From: Stenotrophomonas rhizophila
GTDB lineage: Bacteria > Pseudomonadota > Gammaproteobacteria > Xanthomonadales > Xanthomonadaceae
Length of the DNA stretch: 64,000 nucleotides
Assembly (NCBI RefSeq): GCF_003751305.1
Contig: NZ_RJKV01000002.1
Span: 1-64,000 of the forward strand
Direction: 5' to 3'
The translations under genes were made by a program, and so were the position numbers. Every line of letters begins with the position of its first letter. The stretch's first letter is position 1. Below are positions 9,317 to 20,222 of this stretch, piece by piece. The notes under the pieces were generated by a model. The model saw nothing but the letters and a program-made list of their open reading frames with translations, made no database searches and had not been told where the DNA came from.

Positions 9317-11126
9317 CCGGGGGAGGCAGGACCGAGAGGACTTCCTCGATTGTAGTCAGCCCTGCCGCTACCTTTTCAAGCCCCGCGCGACGCAGGGTTC
9401 GTACCCCTTCAGCACGTGCGGCACGGTTGAAGGCGGCCAGATCCATGTCCGCGCGGATGTGCCGGCGCAGGCTGGAACCCAATGGCAGCAACTCATACAG
9501 GCCCACGCGGCCGAGGAAACCGGTGCGTCGGCAGTCGATGCAGCCGACCGGTGCATATGGCGTGGGCGCCTGAGGTAATGCTGCATCGGCATCAGTCAGC
9601 ACCGCCCATTGCTCGGCCGAGAGCACCGTGGGCACCTTGCAGCTGGCGCACAGGGTGCGCACCAGGCGCTGGGCGAGCACCCCGTTGAGGGTGGAGGCGA
9701 GCAGGTAATGCGGCACGCCCAGATCGAGCAGGCGCGTGATCGCCGAGGGCGCATCGTTGGTGTGCAGGGTGGACAGCACCAGGTGGCCGGTCAACGAGGC
9801 CTGGACCGCCATCTGCGCGGTCTCCAGGTCGCGGATCTCGCCGATCATGATGATGTCCGGGTCCTGCCGCAGCAGGGTGCGCACGCCGCTGGCGAAATCC
9901 AGGTCGATGTTGGTCTGCACCTGCATCTGGTTGAATTCCGGGGCGATCATTTCGATCGGGTCTTCCACCGTGCAGACATTCACGTCCGGGGTGGCCAGCC
10001 GCTTCAGCGTGGAATACAGGGTGGTGGTCTTGCCCGAGCCGGTCGGCCCGGTGACCAGCACGATGCCGTGCGGGCGCTCGACCAGGGCGGTCCAGCCGGC
10101 CGCTTCCTGCGGGCTGAAGCCGAGCTGGTCGATGCTCTTGAAGGCGGCATCCGGGTCGAAGATGCGCATCACGCACTTTTCGCCGAACGCAGTGGGCATG
10201 GTCGACAGGCGCATTTCCACCTCCCGCCCACCCGGGGAGCGGGTCTTGATACGGCCGTCCTGCGGGCGCCGGCGCTCGGCCAGGTCCATCCGGCCCAGCA
10301 CCTTGATCCGGCTGACCACGGCGGTCATCACCGCCGGCGGCACCTCGAACACCTTGTGCAGGACGCCATCGATGCGGAAGCGCATGCGGCCCATGTCGCG
10401 GCGTGGCTCCAGATGGATGTCCGAGGCGCGCTGCTCGTAGGCGTACTGCAGCAGCCAGTCGACGATGTGCACGATGTGCTGGTCGTCGGCGTTGACGTCG
10501 CCGGCGCGGCCCAGCTCGACCAGTTGCTCGAAGCTGGGCAGGGTGCTGCTGGTTTCGCCGCGGACATCGCCACGGGCGCCGCGCACCGAGCGCGTCACCC
10601 CGTAGAACTCCATGGTGTAGCGGTGCAGGTCCAGCGGGTTGACCATCGCCAGCTCGATCCGGCGGCGGCTCAGGTGCTGCAGGTCACGCAGCCATTCCTG
10701 GGCCAGCGGCTCGCTGGTGGCGACCAGGACGCGCTCGCTGTCCACCGCCAGCGGCAGGAAGCGGTGGCGGCGGGCATAGGCATGGGAGACCAGGGCGGTG
10801 ACTGCCGAGACGTCGACCCGGGTCGGGTCCACCCGCAGGTAGCGCACACCCGCGCGCTGGGCCAGCCACTCGCTGAGGCGCTCCAGGCCGAGCTCGCCGC
10901 CGGCGCTGGCGCCCAGCTTCAGGTTGGCCAGCAGGACCAGTGGATGGACCTCGCTGGCGTTGCGTGCGCCCGGGGCGGAGAAGCGGATGCGCTCCAGATC
11001 GGCGGCGGCGACCAGGCCATCGGCGACCAGCGCTGCAGCGACCTGGTCGAAATCGAGGCGCCCGTGTGGCAGGGGGAGGACCCCCTCAGGGACACTGGCA
11101 AACGCCGCTGGCAGGCGTGGATCCAT
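9288..11126 (-). CDS. GspE/PulE/PilB-family ATPase
   Basis: A 612-residue secretion or pilus assembly ATPase. It has an N-terminal GspE-N-type domain (about 30-190) and a hexameric ATPase core with Walker A GPTGSGKT (Lys366), Asp box (VCTVEDPIE), Walker B ([12 protein letters not shown]) and His box ([14 protein letters not shown]). A zinc-binding CxxC...CxxC pair (CASC and CIDC) lies near 510-545. No other type II secretion or type IV pilus gene is nearby, so its machine is encoded elsewhere or it acts as an accessory motor. The start MDPRLP was chosen because longer frames run into the divergent glyQ. Confidence 0.9.
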   Translation of the reverse strand: MDPRLPAAFASVPEGVLPLPHGRLDFDQVAAALVADGLVAAADLERIRFSAPGARNASEVHPLVLLANLKLGASAGGELGLERLSEWLAQRAGVRYLRVDPTRVDVSAVTALVSHAYARRHRFLPLAVDSERVLVATSEPLAQEWLRDLQHLSRRRIELAMVNPLDLHRYTMEFYGVTRSVRGARGDVRGETSSTLPSFEQLVELGRAGDVNADDQHIVHIVDWLLQYAYEQRASDIHLEPRRDMGRMRFRIDGVLHKVFEVPPAVMTAVVSRIKVLGRMDLAERRRPQDGRIKTRSPGGREVEMRLSTMPTAFGEKCVMRIFDPDAAFKSIDQLGFSPQEAAGWTALVERPHGIVLVTGPTGSGKTTTLYSTLKRLATPDVNVCTVEDPIEMIAPEFNQMQVQTNIDLDFASGVRTLLRQDPDIIMIGEIRDLETAQMAVQASLTGHLVLSTLHTNDAPSAITRLLDLGVPHYLLASTLNGVLAQRLVRTLCASCKVPTVLSAEQWAVLTDADAALPQAPTPYAPVGCIDCRRTGFLGRVGLYELLPLGSSLRRHIRADMDLAAFNRAARAEGVRTLRRAGLEKVAAGLTTIEEVLSVLPPPDEFRPVPDS

Positions 11127-11168
11127 CCTCCGTTTCCCCAGGCACGGAAGGCCCGTGCGGTCGGTCGC

Positions 11169-11174
11169 TATACT
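11169..11174 (+). promoter_or_regulatory. Probable -10 box of glyQS
   Basis: TATACT lies 33 bases before the glyQ ATG. This would give a leader of about 27 bases. No good -35 match was seen at 17 bases. Confidence 0.45.
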
Positions 11175-11207
11175 AGCGCACCCCTTCTGCAGGCAAGAAT
11201 CCGCCGC

Positions 11208-12119
11208 ATGTCCGTCACGACGAACGTTCCCATCACTTTCCAGGGCCTGATCCAGACCCTCAACCAGTATTGGGCGCAGCAGGGCTGCGTGCTGATCCAG
11301 CCGCTGGACCTGGAGGTCGGTGCGGGCACCTTCCACCCGGCCACGTTCCTGCGCTCGATCGGTCCGGAAAGCTGGAATGCCGCGTACGTGCAGCCCTCGC
11401 GCCGCCCGACCGACGGCCGCTACGGCGAAAACCCCAACCGCCTGCAGCGCTACTACCAGTACCAGGTGGCGATGAAGCCGAGCCCGGACAACATCCAGCA
11501 GCTCTACCTGGATTCGCTCAAGGCGCTGGGCATCGATCCGCTGGTGCACGACCTGCGCTTCGTCGAGGACAACTGGGAATCGCCGACCCTCGGCGCCTGG
11601 GGCCTGGGCTGGGAAGTGTGGTTGAACGGGATGGAAGTCACCCAGTTCACCTATTTCCAGCAGGCCGGCGGCCTGGAGTGCAAGCCGGTACTCGGCGAGA
11701 TCACCTACGGTCTGGAGCGCCTGTGCATGTACCTGCAGAACTGCGACAACGTCTATGACCTGATCTGGACCTACGGTCCGGATGGCACCCCGGTCACCTA
11801 TGGCGATGTGTACCTGCAGAACGAGATCGAGCAGAGCACCTACAACTTCGAATACGCCGACGTGGACGAAATGTTCCATCGCTTCGATGCCTGCGAAAAA
11901 GAAGCGCAGACGCTGGTCGATGTCGGCCTGCCGCTGCCCGCGTATGAGCAGGTCTGCAAGGCCAGCCATGCGTTCAATTTGCTGGATGCGCGCCGCGCGA
12001 TCAGCGTGACCGAGCGCCAGCGCTACATCCTGCGCGTGCGCGCGCTGGCCCAGGCCGTGGCCAGGCTGTACGAGGCCAAGCGCCTGGACGCCGTGGCCGC
12101 CAAGGAGGTGCAGGCATGA
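11208..12119 (+). CDS. glyQ: Glycine--tRNA ligase alpha subunit
   Basis: A 303-residue catalytic subunit of the bacterial alpha2beta2 glycyl-tRNA synthetase, which charges tRNA-Gly in the cytoplasm. The family N-terminus [19 protein letters not shown] is present, as are the class II motif regions ([20 protein letters not shown] and [19 protein letters not shown]). The length is normal. The start is set by the conserved short N-terminus. It overlaps glyS by 4 bases (ATGA), which fits stoichiometric production. It is divergent from the GspE-like gene. Confidence 0.99.
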   Translation: MSVTTNVPITFQGLIQTLNQYWAQQGCVLIQPLDLEVGAGTFHPATFLRSIGPESWNAAYVQPSRRPTDGRYGENPNRLQRYYQYQVAMKPSPDNIQQLYLDSLKALGIDPLVHDLRFVEDNWESPTLGAWGLGWEVWLNGMEVTQFTYFQQAGGLECKPVLGEITYGLERLCMYLQNCDNVYDLIWTYGPDGTPVTYGDVYLQNEIEQSTYNFEYADVDEMFHRFDACEKEAQTLVDVGLPLPAYEQVCKASHAFNLLDARRAISVTERQRYILRVRALAQAVARLYEAKRLDAVAAKEVQA

Positions 12120-14212
12120 GCACGATGCAGCCGCTGCTGATCGAACTGGGTACCGAAGAACTGCCGGTCAAGGCGCTGCCGGGCCTGGCCCAGGCCTTCT
12201 TCGATGGCGTCGTGGACGGCCTGAGCAAGCGTGGCGTGGCCATCGAACGGGGCGACGCCAAGCCGCTGTCCACGCCGCGCCGCCTGGCCGTGCTGCTGCC
12301 CGGCGTGGCGGTGGAACAGCCGGAACAGCACAGCGAAGTGCTGGGCCCGTACCTGAACATCGCGCTTGACGCCGAGGGTCAGCCGACCAAGGCGCTGCAG
12401 GGCTTCGCGGCCAAGGCCGGGATCGACTGGACCGCGCTGGAACGCACCACCGATGCCAAGGGCGAGCGCTTCGTGCACCGCTCCACCACGCCGGGCGCGC
12501 GCACCGCGACGCTGCTGCCGGAGATCCTGCGCGAGGCGATCGCCGCGATGCCGATCCCCAAGCCGATGCGCTGGGGCAGTCACACCTATGGCTTCGCCCG
12601 CCCGGTGCATTGGCTGGTGCTGCTGCACGGCCCGGACATCATCGAGGCCGAGGTGCTGGGCCTGAAGGCCGACCGCATGAGCCGCGGCCATCGCTTCATG
12701 CATGACAAGACCGTGTGGCTGAGCGCGCCGGAGGACTACGTCGCCTCGCTGCAGGCCGCCTATGTGCTGGTCGACGCCGACGCGCGCCGTACCCGCATCG
12801 TCGAGCAGGTCAACGCCGCGGCCGCGCAGGCCGGTGGCCAGGCACGCATCACCCCGGACAACCTGGAACAGGTGGTCAACCTGGTCGAATGGCCGGCGCC
12901 GGTGCTGTGCAGTTTCGAGCGCGAGTTCCTGGCGGTGCCGCAGGAAGCGCTGATCGAGACGATGGAGATCAACCAGAAGTTCTTCCCGGTGCTCGATGCC
13001 GGCGGCAAGCTGACCGAGAAGTTCATCGGCATCGCCAACATCGACTCCAAGGACGTGGCCGAAGTGGCCAAGGGCTACGAGCGCGTGATCCGTCCACGCT
13101 TCTCCGATGCCAAGTTCTTCTTCGACGAAGATCTGAAGCAGGGTCTGGAATCGATGGGCGATGGCCTGAAGACCGTCACCTACCAGGCCAAGCTGGGCTC
13201 GGTCGCCGACAAGGTCGCCCGCGTGGCCGCCCTCGCCGAGGCCATCGCGCCGCAGGTGGGCGTCGAGCCGGTGCTGGCCAAGCGCGCCGCGGTGCTGGCC
13301 AAGAACGACCTGCAGTCGCGCATGGTCAACGAGTTCCCGGAACTGCAGGGCATTGCCGGCCGCCATTACGCCGTGGTCGGCGGGGAGTCGCCCGAGGTCG
13401 CGCTGGCCATCGACGAGGCCTACCAGCCGCGCTTCGGTGGGGATGACATCGCGCTGTCGCCGCTGGGCAAGGTGCTGGCCATCGCCGAGCGTCTGGACAC
13501 GCTGGCCGGCGGCTTTGCCGCAGGCCTGAAGCCGACCGGCAACAAGGATCCGTTCGCGCTGCGCCGCAATGCGCTGGGCCTGGCGCGGACGGTGATCGAG
13601 AGCGGGTTTGATCTGGATCTGCGCGCGTTGATCGGCACCGCCGTCGCCGGCCTGCCGGCGGGCGTGCAGCCCAGTGCCGAGCGCAAGACCGACGCGCTGC
13701 CGCAGGAGCTGTACGACTTCATCATCGACCGCCTGCGCGGCTATTACGCCGACAAGGGCGTGCCGGCCACGCACTTCAACGCGGTCGCCGAGTTGAAGCC
13801 GGCCTCGCTGTATGACTTCGACCGCCGCATCGATGCCATCGGCACCTTTGCCGCGCTGCCGGAAGCCGAGGCGCTGGCCGCGGCCAACAAGCGCATCCGC
13901 AACATCCTGCGCAAGGCCGAGGGCGAGATTCCGGGCATGATCGACCCGGCGCTGCTGGCCGAGCCGGCCGAAAGCGAACTGGCCGAAGCGGTGGAAGCGG
14001 CCATCGATGACAGCAACGCCAGCCTGCACCAGAAGGACTACGTGAGCGTGTTGAACCGGTTGGCGCGCTTGCGCCCGCAGGTGGATGCGTTCTTCGATGC
14101 GGTGATGGTCAATGCCGAGGATCCCGCGCTGCGGGCCAATCGCCTGGCCCTGCTCAAGCGCCTGGGCGACCGCCTGGGCAGCGTGGCGGCGATCGAACAC
14201 CTGTCCAACTGA
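12116..14212 (+). CDS. glyS: Glycine--tRNA ligase beta subunit
   Basis: A 698-residue tRNA-binding subunit of glycyl-tRNA synthetase. It opens with [20 protein letters not shown], the family hallmark. It contains the HD-like central region ([20 protein letters not shown]) and the C-terminal anticodon-binding domain ([20 protein letters not shown]). The length is normal. It is coupled to glyQ by a 4-base overlap and followed by a hairpin terminator. Confidence 0.99.
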   Translation: MSTMQPLLIELGTEELPVKALPGLAQAFFDGVVDGLSKRGVAIERGDAKPLSTPRRLAVLLPGVAVEQPEQHSEVLGPYLNIALDAEGQPTKALQGFAAKAGIDWTALERTTDAKGERFVHRSTTPGARTATLLPEILREAIAAMPIPKPMRWGSHTYGFARPVHWLVLLHGPDIIEAEVLGLKADRMSRGHRFMHDKTVWLSAPEDYVASLQAAYVLVDADARRTRIVEQVNAAAAQAGGQARITPDNLEQVVNLVEWPAPVLCSFEREFLAVPQEALIETMEINQKFFPVLDAGGKLTEKFIGIANIDSKDVAEVAKGYERVIRPRFSDAKFFFDEDLKQGLESMGDGLKTVTYQAKLGSVADKVARVAALAEAIAPQVGVEPVLAKRAAVLAKNDLQSRMVNEFPELQGIAGRHYAVVGGESPEVALAIDEAYQPRFGGDDIALSPLGKVLAIAERLDTLAGGFAAGLKPTGNKDPFALRRNALGLARTVIESGFDLDLRALIGTAVAGLPAGVQPSAERKTDALPQELYDFIIDRLRGYYADKGVPATHFNAVAELKPASLYDFDRRIDAIGTFAALPEAEALAAANKRIRNILRKAEGEIPGMIDPALLAEPAESELAEAVEAAIDDSNASLHQKDYVSVLNRLARLRPQVDAFFDAVMVNAEDPALRANRLALLKRLGDRLGSVAAIEHLSN

Positions 14213-14243
14213 CGCGGCGGGGCCAGGCGCCCCGCGGTGGACC

Positions 14244-14278
14244 AGAAGGCGCGACGGCGTGGGCTGTTCGCGCCTTCT
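14244..14278 (+). terminator. Hairpin terminator after glyS
   Basis: An 11-bp perfect stem (agaaggcgcga with tcgcgccttct) and a 13-base loop, 32 bases after the glyS stop. There is only a short T-run after it, so termination strength is uncertain. Confidence 0.6.
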
Positions 14279-14461
14279 GCGTTTCCGGGAGGGCGGCGCC
14301 CTGCGATCTTCGTGCTGGAAGCGTCATTTGGTGTCGCTGTTGCGTCGCGGACGCTTCTGTCCGATGACGTGTTGTCATCGATCAGACCGCGTGCAACGCA
14401 AGCGACTTTCTCGCGGAATTTAACGGCGTCTTCACTGCCGTTCTGAAACAGCCACGCCGAT

Positions 14462-14490
14462 TTCGCATGCTTGCGATGGCCCGTTATGCT
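14462..14490 (+). promoter_or_regulatory. Probable promoter of tamAB, leaderless
   Basis: TTCGCA (14462-14467) and TATGCT (14485-14490) are 17 bases apart. The predicted transcription start coincides with the chosen tamA ATG at 14497. No Shine-Dalgarno sequence precedes that ATG. Confidence 0.45.
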
Positions 14491-14496
14491 GTCGCC

Positions 14497-16281
14497 ATGC
14501 AGCCAACGAAATTCGCCCTTCCGCTGATGTTCCTGTCCCTTGCCACCGTCTCGGTGGCACATGCACGGGGGACCATCGAGAAAGTGGACATCAAAGGATT
14601 GGACAAGGGCGACGACGCCGAGATGATCGAGAACATCGAGGTCTCGCTGTCCCTGTACGACACCATCGGCAAGGTCCAGGGCGAGTCGCGGCTGGAATAT
14701 CTGTTGTCCCAGGCCGAGCGCCAGACCCGCGAGGCGCTGGAGCCGTTCGGCTACTACAACCCGACCATCACCGTGGAAAGCCCGCGCGAGGGCGAGAACC
14801 TGCGCGTGGTGATCCAGGTCGAGAAGGGACCGCCGACCGTGGTCCGCCGCGAGCATATCGACATCACCGGCCCGGCCCAGCTGGACCAGTACCTCCAGGA
14901 AGACCTGGAGAACTTCAAGCCGCGCAAGGGCCAGCGTTTCGAACACACCGAGTACGAAGCCAGCAAGATCCGGGTCACCCGGCGCCTGGCCGAGCGCGGT
15001 TACTTCGATGCCGACTTCACCCAGCGCCAGGTGCAGATCACCCGCGCCGAGAACGCCGCCGACGTCGACCTCACCTGGGACAGCGGCCGCCGCTACAACA
15101 TGGGCGAGATCCGTTTCCATCAGGATTACTTCGTCGACAAGCTGTTCGACCCGCTGGTGTACTGGGACGAAGGCAGCTACTTCCACGAAGGCAAACTGGA
15201 CCGCCTGCGCGAATCGCTGACCAAGCTCGATTACTTCAGCGTGATCGACATCCAGCCGCGCCCGGACCAGGCCGACGAGAACGGTGACGTGCCGGTGGAC
15301 GTCAACCTGACCCGCGCCAAGCGCACGATCTACACCGCCGGCCTGAGCTACGGCAGCGAGAGTGGCGCCGGTGTGCGCGGCGGCCTGGAGCGGCGCTTCC
15401 TCAACAGCCGCGGCCACAAGATGAACACCCAGCTCGACTATGCGCAGAAGCGCAAGAGCCTGGTCACCAGCTACCGCATCCCGGGCTTTGCCTGGCTCGA
15501 CGGCTGGTATGCGTTCACCGCCAGCGCCTATGACGAGCAGACCGACTACATCGACCTGCGCAACTTCAAACTGTCGGCCAGCCGCAGCGGTGAGATCAAC
15601 GAGTACTGGACCGCGATCGCCTCGATCAACGCGCTGCGCGAGCGCTGGCGGTACGCCTCCGGCACCGAGTTCACCGACGCGGTCTACAACACTTCCACGC
15701 TGGTCTACCCGCAGCTGGTGGCCGACTACGTCAACGTGGACGATGAGATGTTCCCGCGCCGCGGCATCAGCGGCAGTGCAACGTTGCGTGGCGGCGTCGA
15801 AGGCGCCGGCTCGGACACCAGCTTCGTGCAGGCCAACATGGTGCTGCGCTGGTATGTGCCGATCGGCGACAGCGACCGCCTGATCCTGCGTGGCGAAGGC
15901 GGCACCACCTGGACCAGCGATCTGGTCGCGATGCCGCCGAGCCTGCGCTTCTTCGCCGGTGGCGATCGCAGCATCCGCGGCTATGCCTTCCGCGAAGTCG
16001 GCCCGCGTACCGCACCGCCGGACAAATACGCGCTCGGCGCGAAGAACCTGGTGGTCGGCTCGGCCGAATATGAGCATTACTTCAAGGGCGGGCCCTGGGG
16101 CGCGGCGGTGTTCGTCGACACCGGCAGCGCGTTCGACAACACCATCGACCTGCATACCGGCGTGGGCTTCGGCGTGCGCTGGAAATCGCCGGTGGGCCCG
16201 GTGCGCGTGGATATCGCGCATGGCCTGAACAACCCGGATTCGCAGTTCCAGCTGTACCTGAACATCGGAGCGGACCTGTGA
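14497..16281 (+). CDS. tamA: TamA, outer-membrane Omp85-family translocation protein
   Basis: A 594-residue outer-membrane member of the Omp85 superfamily, acting with TamB in envelope assembly and lipid or autotransporter transport. It has a signal peptide (to about ARG, residue 20-24) and three POTRA domains (about 25-265, including GYYNPTI and the LAERGYFDADF block). A 16-strand barrel follows, with the lid motif VRGY-like sequence IRGYAFREVGPR and an aromatic-poor end (FQLYLNIGADL). In-frame ATGs exist at 14467 and 14476. The third was preferred because it gives a normal signal peptide and sits directly behind the -10 box. It overlaps tamB by 4 bases. Confidence 0.93.
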   Translation: MQPTKFALPLMFLSLATVSVAHARGTIEKVDIKGLDKGDDAEMIENIEVSLSLYDTIGKVQGESRLEYLLSQAERQTREALEPFGYYNPTITVESPREGENLRVVIQVEKGPPTVVRREHIDITGPAQLDQYLQEDLENFKPRKGQRFEHTEYEASKIRVTRRLAERGYFDADFTQRQVQITRAENAADVDLTWDSGRRYNMGEIRFHQDYFVDKLFDPLVYWDEGSYFHEGKLDRLRESLTKLDYFSVIDIQPRPDQADENGDVPVDVNLTRAKRTIYTAGLSYGSESGAGVRGGLERRFLNSRGHKMNTQLDYAQKRKSLVTSYRIPGFAWLDGWYAFTASAYDEQTDYIDLRNFKLSASRSGEINEYWTAIASINALRERWRYASGTEFTDAVYNTSTLVYPQLVADYVNVDDEMFPRRGISGSATLRGGVEGAGSDTSFVQANMVLRWYVPIGDSDRLILRGEGGTTWTSDLVAMPPSLRFFAGGDRSIRGYAFREVGPRTAPPDKYALGAKNLVVGSAEYEHYFKGGPWGAAVFVDTGSAFDNTIDLHTGVGFGVRWKSPVGPVRVDIAHGLNNPDSQFQLYLNIGADL

Positions 16282-19200
16282 GTACGCCGACGCCGTCCGC
16301 CCCCGCGACACCGCCTCCGCCGCGCGTGCGTTTCTACCGCAAGCGCCGCTTCTGGGCGTGGTCGGGCTTCACCGTGCTCGGCCTGGTGCTGCTGGCGCTG
16401 CTGCTGGTGTACTGGCTGCTGCAGACCGTGGCCGGCCGTGATGTGCTGCTGGCCCAGGTGGTGGCGCGGTTGCCGGTCGGCGCCTCGCTCACCTGGAGCA
16501 AGGTGGATGGCCCGGTCGCCGGGCCGCTGGTGCTGCACGACCTGGACTTCCGTTACGACGACATCCATTTCACCGCCGAACGCGCCTACCTGGATCCGGA
16601 CATCCGGCCGCTGCTGGGCCGCAAGCTGCAGCTCGATGCGCTGCAGATCAAGAACGCCACGTTGAACCTGGCCAAGAGCGATGAGCCGTTTGAGCTGCCG
16701 TCGTGGCCGGACTCGCTGCCGCAGATCGAAATGCCGCTGGCGATCCAGGCCGACACCATCATCATCGATGGCTTCCGCATCACCCAGGCGCAGCAGCCGC
16801 TGATCGACATCGCCAAGGTGCGCGGTGGCCTGGAGATCGCCAATGGCGAATTCCGCGCGCGCCAGCTGATCGTGGACAGCAGCTACGGCGATTTCCGCGT
16901 GGACGGGCATTATCTGCCGCGCAGCGATTACGACACCGACATCACCCTCGGCGCGCTGATGCCGGCCCCGCGCGGGCGTACCCCGGCGCGCCTGGGCCTG
17001 GTTGCACGTGGCGACCTGGGGCATATGGAAGTGGCGATCGCCGGCAACGCGCCCGCGCCGCTGCAGGCCAGCCTGGTGTTCGATGGCCGCACCGACCCGG
17101 TGTGGAAACTCGCTGCGCGCAGCAAGGAACTGGACCTGGCCCTGCTGGTGCCGGGCATGGACGCGAGCACCAGCACGCCGATGGCGCTGGATGTGCAGGC
17201 CGACGGCAAGGGTGGCCAGGCCAATCTGCAGGGCAGCTTCAAGCAGGGCGACATCGCGGTGGAACTGGCACCGTCCAAGGTCGGCCTGGCCGACCAGGTA
17301 CTGACCGTGTCGCCGCTGCAGGTGAAGGGCTTTGGTGGCCAGGCGCGGCTGGAAGGCATCGCTGATTTCACCGACAAGGAAAACGCCAGCCTGCGCTTCT
17401 CCATCGTCGCCAACGACCTCACCTTCGTGCCCGCCGCCGATACCACCACCCCGGGCGCTGCTGCGCCGGTGCCGGTGACGCTGAAAGAAGCGCGCATGGG
17501 CCTGGCCGGCACGCTCAAGGCGTGGGCGGCGGTCGGCCGTGCCTCGGTGGAACGCGAGAAGCAGGTGGCCGATCTGCAGTTCGACGTGCGCGGCAACGAC
17601 CAGGCCGCCGTGATCAAACAGCTGCAGGCCAGCACGCCGGGCGGTTCGCTCGACGTGACCGGGCAGGTGGCCTGGGCGCCGCAGCTGGATTGGGACGTGG
17701 CCGCCAAACTGGCCGGCTTCGATCCGGGCTACTTCGCGCCAGGCTGGGACGGCAAGCTGTCCGGTTCGTTTGCCTCGAAGGGCCGCCAGTTGCCGCCGCC
17801 GGCCGGCAGTCCGGCCGGTACCGCTGGAAGCTACGAAGCCACCGTCGATGTGCCCGGCATCAAGGGCACGCTGCGCAAGCGCGCGCTGGATGCACAGGGC
17901 AAGTTCGCGCTGCGCGGCGAGCAGGGCGAGGGCAATCTCCGGCTGGCGCTGGGCAACAGCCGCCTGACCGCCAAGGGCTCGGTGGGCGATCGCCTGGATA
18001 TCGATGCGCAGCTGGAGCCGGTGCAGCTGGACGACCTGCTGCCCAACAGCAGCGGCAGCCTGCGCGGCCATGTGCTGATCAAGGGCGCACGTACCGCGCC
18101 GGACATCACCGCCGATCTGGTTGGCAGTGGCCTGCGCTGGGACGACTGGAGCGCCGAGGCGATCAGCATCAAGGGGCGCCTGCCGTGGCAGGGCGACAGT
18201 GGCACGCTGGCGGTGCAGGGCAGCAAGGTCCAGGTCGGCATGCTGCTGGACACGCTCAACGTCAATGCCCGCGGCAGCCTCTCCAATCTGCGCCTGGATG
18301 CACAGACGAAGAACGAGCTGGGTGCTGTCGCGCTGGAAGGTGGCGTGCGCCAGCAGGGCCAGGCCTGGCGCGGCGATCTGACCGCGCTGCGTATCGCACC
18401 GGTCAAGGGCGATGCCTGGAGCCTGCGTGCACCGGCCACCTTCAGCGTGCAGGGCAGCAACGTCACCTTGAGCGATGCGTGCCTGGGGGCCGCCACCGGC
18501 GGCGCGCTGTGCGCCAGCGCGAACTGGCCGCGTGAAGGGCTGCTGGTGCGGGGCGATGCGTTGCCGCTGGCGCTGGTACAGCCATGGCTGCCGCCGCAGT
18601 CCGGGCGCCGCATCTTCCTGCGCGGTGAAGTGAATCTGGATGGGCGCATCCGCCCGCGCGGCAACGCGTGGGAGGGCAGCGCCTCGGTCACCTCGCGCGA
18701 AGGCGGGGTACGCCTGGGCGACAACGCGCGTGGCGAGCTGGTGCGTTACGACCAGTTCTCGGTGAACCTGGAGATGACCCCGCAGCAGATCAACGCCAAG
18801 CTCGGTGTCGGTTTCCAGGGCGACGGCTTCGTCGATGCCAAGGTGCAGACCGGCTGGGATGCCAACGCACCGCTGACCGGCGAGCTGTACATGAACATCG
18901 CGCGGCTGTACTGGCTGGAGTTGTTCTCGCCCGACATCGTGCGCCCGACCGGCCTGATCGAAGGCCACGTCAGCCTGCGCGGCACCCGTGGTACGCCGTC
19001 GTTGGGCGGTGAGGCCACGCTGAGCAAGTTCAATGGCGAGTTCCCCGCGCTCGGCCTGACCTTCGCCGAAGGCAAGGGCAGCTTCACCGCGCAGCCGGAC
19101 GGCTCGGCCAAGATCACCGCCCAGGCCAACTCCGGCAAGGGCACGCTGTACGTCGATGGCGGGTTGTCGTGGTTCGGCGATGCACAGCCGCTGCAGCTGC

Positions 19201-20123
19201 ATATCCACGGCGAGAATGTGCTGCTGGCCAACACCAGCGAGCTGCGCGTGATCGCCAATCCGGACCTGGATTTCACCCTGGCCGGCAGCGCGATGCAGCT
19301 GCGTGGCACCGTGCACGTGCCTGAAGCGGATCTCGATCTGGAGCGCCTGGACCGTGGCACCTCGGTCTCTGAAGACGTGGTGGTGCTGGACCCGGTCGAT
19401 CCGGAAGAGGGTCCCAGCTCGCCGCTGGACATGGACCTGACCGTGAGCCTGGGCGACAAGGTCAAGATGGCCGGGTTCGGCTTGAAGGGCGCGCTGACCG
19501 GCAAGATGCAGGTATGGGCACGCCCGGGGCGGGAGATGACCGCCAACGGCGGGCTGGAAGTCAGTGGGCGCTACAAGGCCTACGGACAGGACCTGACCAT
19601 CACCCGCGGCAACTTGAACTGGAACTACAACGCGGTCTCCGATCCGCGCATCAACATCCGTGCCCAGCGCACCGTGGGTGATGTCACCGCCGGCATCGAC
19701 GTCACCGGGCGGGCGCAGTCTCCGCGCGTGGATGTGTGGTCGGAACCGGCGATGTCGCAGTCCGAGGCACTGGCCTATCTGGTGCTGGGACGCAGCCTCA
19801 CCGGTGCCAGCAGCGATCAGGCCCAGCAGGTCAACGCGGCCTCGGCGGCGCTGTCGGCCGGCAGCGGCCTGCTCGCTTCGCAGCTGGGCGCCAAGCTTGG
19901 CCTGGACGACGCCGGCGTGAGCCAGTCGCGCGCGCTGGGCGGCTCGGTGATCGGCTTCGGCAAGTACATCTCGCCCAAGCTGTACATCGGCTACGGCGTC
20001 TCGCTGGTCGGCAGTGGCTCGGTGCTGACGCTGAAGTACCTGCTGCGCCGTGGCTTCGATGTGGAGCTTGAGTCGAGCACGGTGGAGAACCGTGGGTCGT
20101 TGAACTGGCGACGGGAGAAGTAA
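16278..20123 (+). CDS. tamB: TamB, translocation and assembly module inner-membrane protein
   Basis: A 1281-residue AsmA-like bridge protein. It has one N-terminal transmembrane anchor (about 32-52) and then a very long repetitive beta-strand region predicted to span the periplasm as a hydrophobic groove. The C-terminal TamB (DUF490) domain includes GLEVSGRYKAYGQDLTI and the QSEALAYLVLGRSL block. It ends in a beta-rich tail that would meet TamA. It is implicated in phospholipid transport to the outer membrane. GTG start (16278), with GTGA overlapping the tamA stop. The length is typical. Confidence 0.95.
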   Translation: MSTPTPSAPATPPPPRVRFYRKRRFWAWSGFTVLGLVLLALLLVYWLLQTVAGRDVLLAQVVARLPVGASLTWSKVDGPVAGPLVLHDLDFRYDDIHFTAERAYLDPDIRPLLGRKLQLDALQIKNATLNLAKSDEPFELPSWPDSLPQIEMPLAIQADTIIIDGFRITQAQQPLIDIAKVRGGLEIANGEFRARQLIVDSSYGDFRVDGHYLPRSDYDTDITLGALMPAPRGRTPARLGLVARGDLGHMEVAIAGNAPAPLQASLVFDGRTDPVWKLAARSKELDLALLVPGMDASTSTPMALDVQADGKGGQANLQGSFKQGDIAVELAPSKVGLADQVLTVSPLQVKGFGGQARLEGIADFTDKENASLRFSIVANDLTFVPAADTTTPGAAAPVPVTLKEARMGLAGTLKAWAAVGRASVEREKQVADLQFDVRGNDQAAVIKQLQASTPGGSLDVTGQVAWAPQLDWDVAAKLAGFDPGYFAPGWDGKLSGSFASKGRQLPPPAGSPAGTAGSYEATVDVPGIKGTLRKRALDAQGKFALRGEQGEGNLRLALGNSRLTAKGSVGDRLDIDAQLEPVQLDDLLPNSSGSLRGHVLIKGARTAPDITADLVGSGLRWDDWSAEAISIKGRLPWQGDSGTLAVQGSKVQVGMLLDTLNVNARGSLSNLRLDAQTKNELGAVALEGGVRQQGQAWRGDLTALRIAPVKGDAWSLRAPATFSVQGSNVTLSDACLGAATGGALCASANWPREGLLVRGDALPLALVQPWLPPQSGRRIFLRGEVNLDGRIRPRGNAWEGSASVTSREGGVRLGDNARGELVRYDQFSVNLEMTPQQINAKLGVGFQGDGFVDAKVQTGWDANAPLTGELYMNIARLYWLELFSPDIVRPTGLIEGHVSLRGTRGTPSLGGEATLSKFNGEFPALGLTFAEGKGSFTAQPDGSAKITAQANSGKGTLYVDGGLSWFGDAQPLQLHIHGENVLLANTSELRVIANPDLDFTLAGSAMQLRGTVHVPEADLDLERLDRGTSVSEDVVVLDPVDPEEGPSSPLDMDLTVSLGDKVKMAGFGLKGALTGKMQVWARPGREMTANGGLEVSGRYKAYGQDLTITRGNLNWNYNAVSDPRINIRAQRTVGDVTAGIDVTGRAQSPRVDVWSEPAMSQSEALAYLVLGRSLTGASSDQAQQVNAASAALSAGSGLLASQLGAKLGLDDAGVSQSRALGGSVIGFGKYISPKLYIGYGVSLVGSGSVLTLKYLLRRGFDVELESSTVENRGSLNWRREK

Positions 20124-20127
20124 GCCA

Positions 20128-20162
20128 CGGCCGATGGTTCAGGTGCCCCTGACCATCGGCCG
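20128..20162 (+). terminator. Hairpin terminator after tamB
   Basis: cggccgatggt pairs with accatcggccg, extended by tcagg/cctga with one bulge, 4 bases after the tamB stop. No clear T-tract follows. Confidence 0.55.
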
Positions 20163-20222
20163 TTGCCCTGCGGGGCCTCAGTGGCTAAGGTCTCGGGCTG
20201 TTCTGACGTACCGGATGTGCCC

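Noticed and set aside
16077..19316. 1079-residue open frame on the minus strand across tamA-tamB
   Set aside because: Long only because of high GC. The translation is His/Gln/Arg-rich and the plus strand carries clear TamA and TamB motifs.
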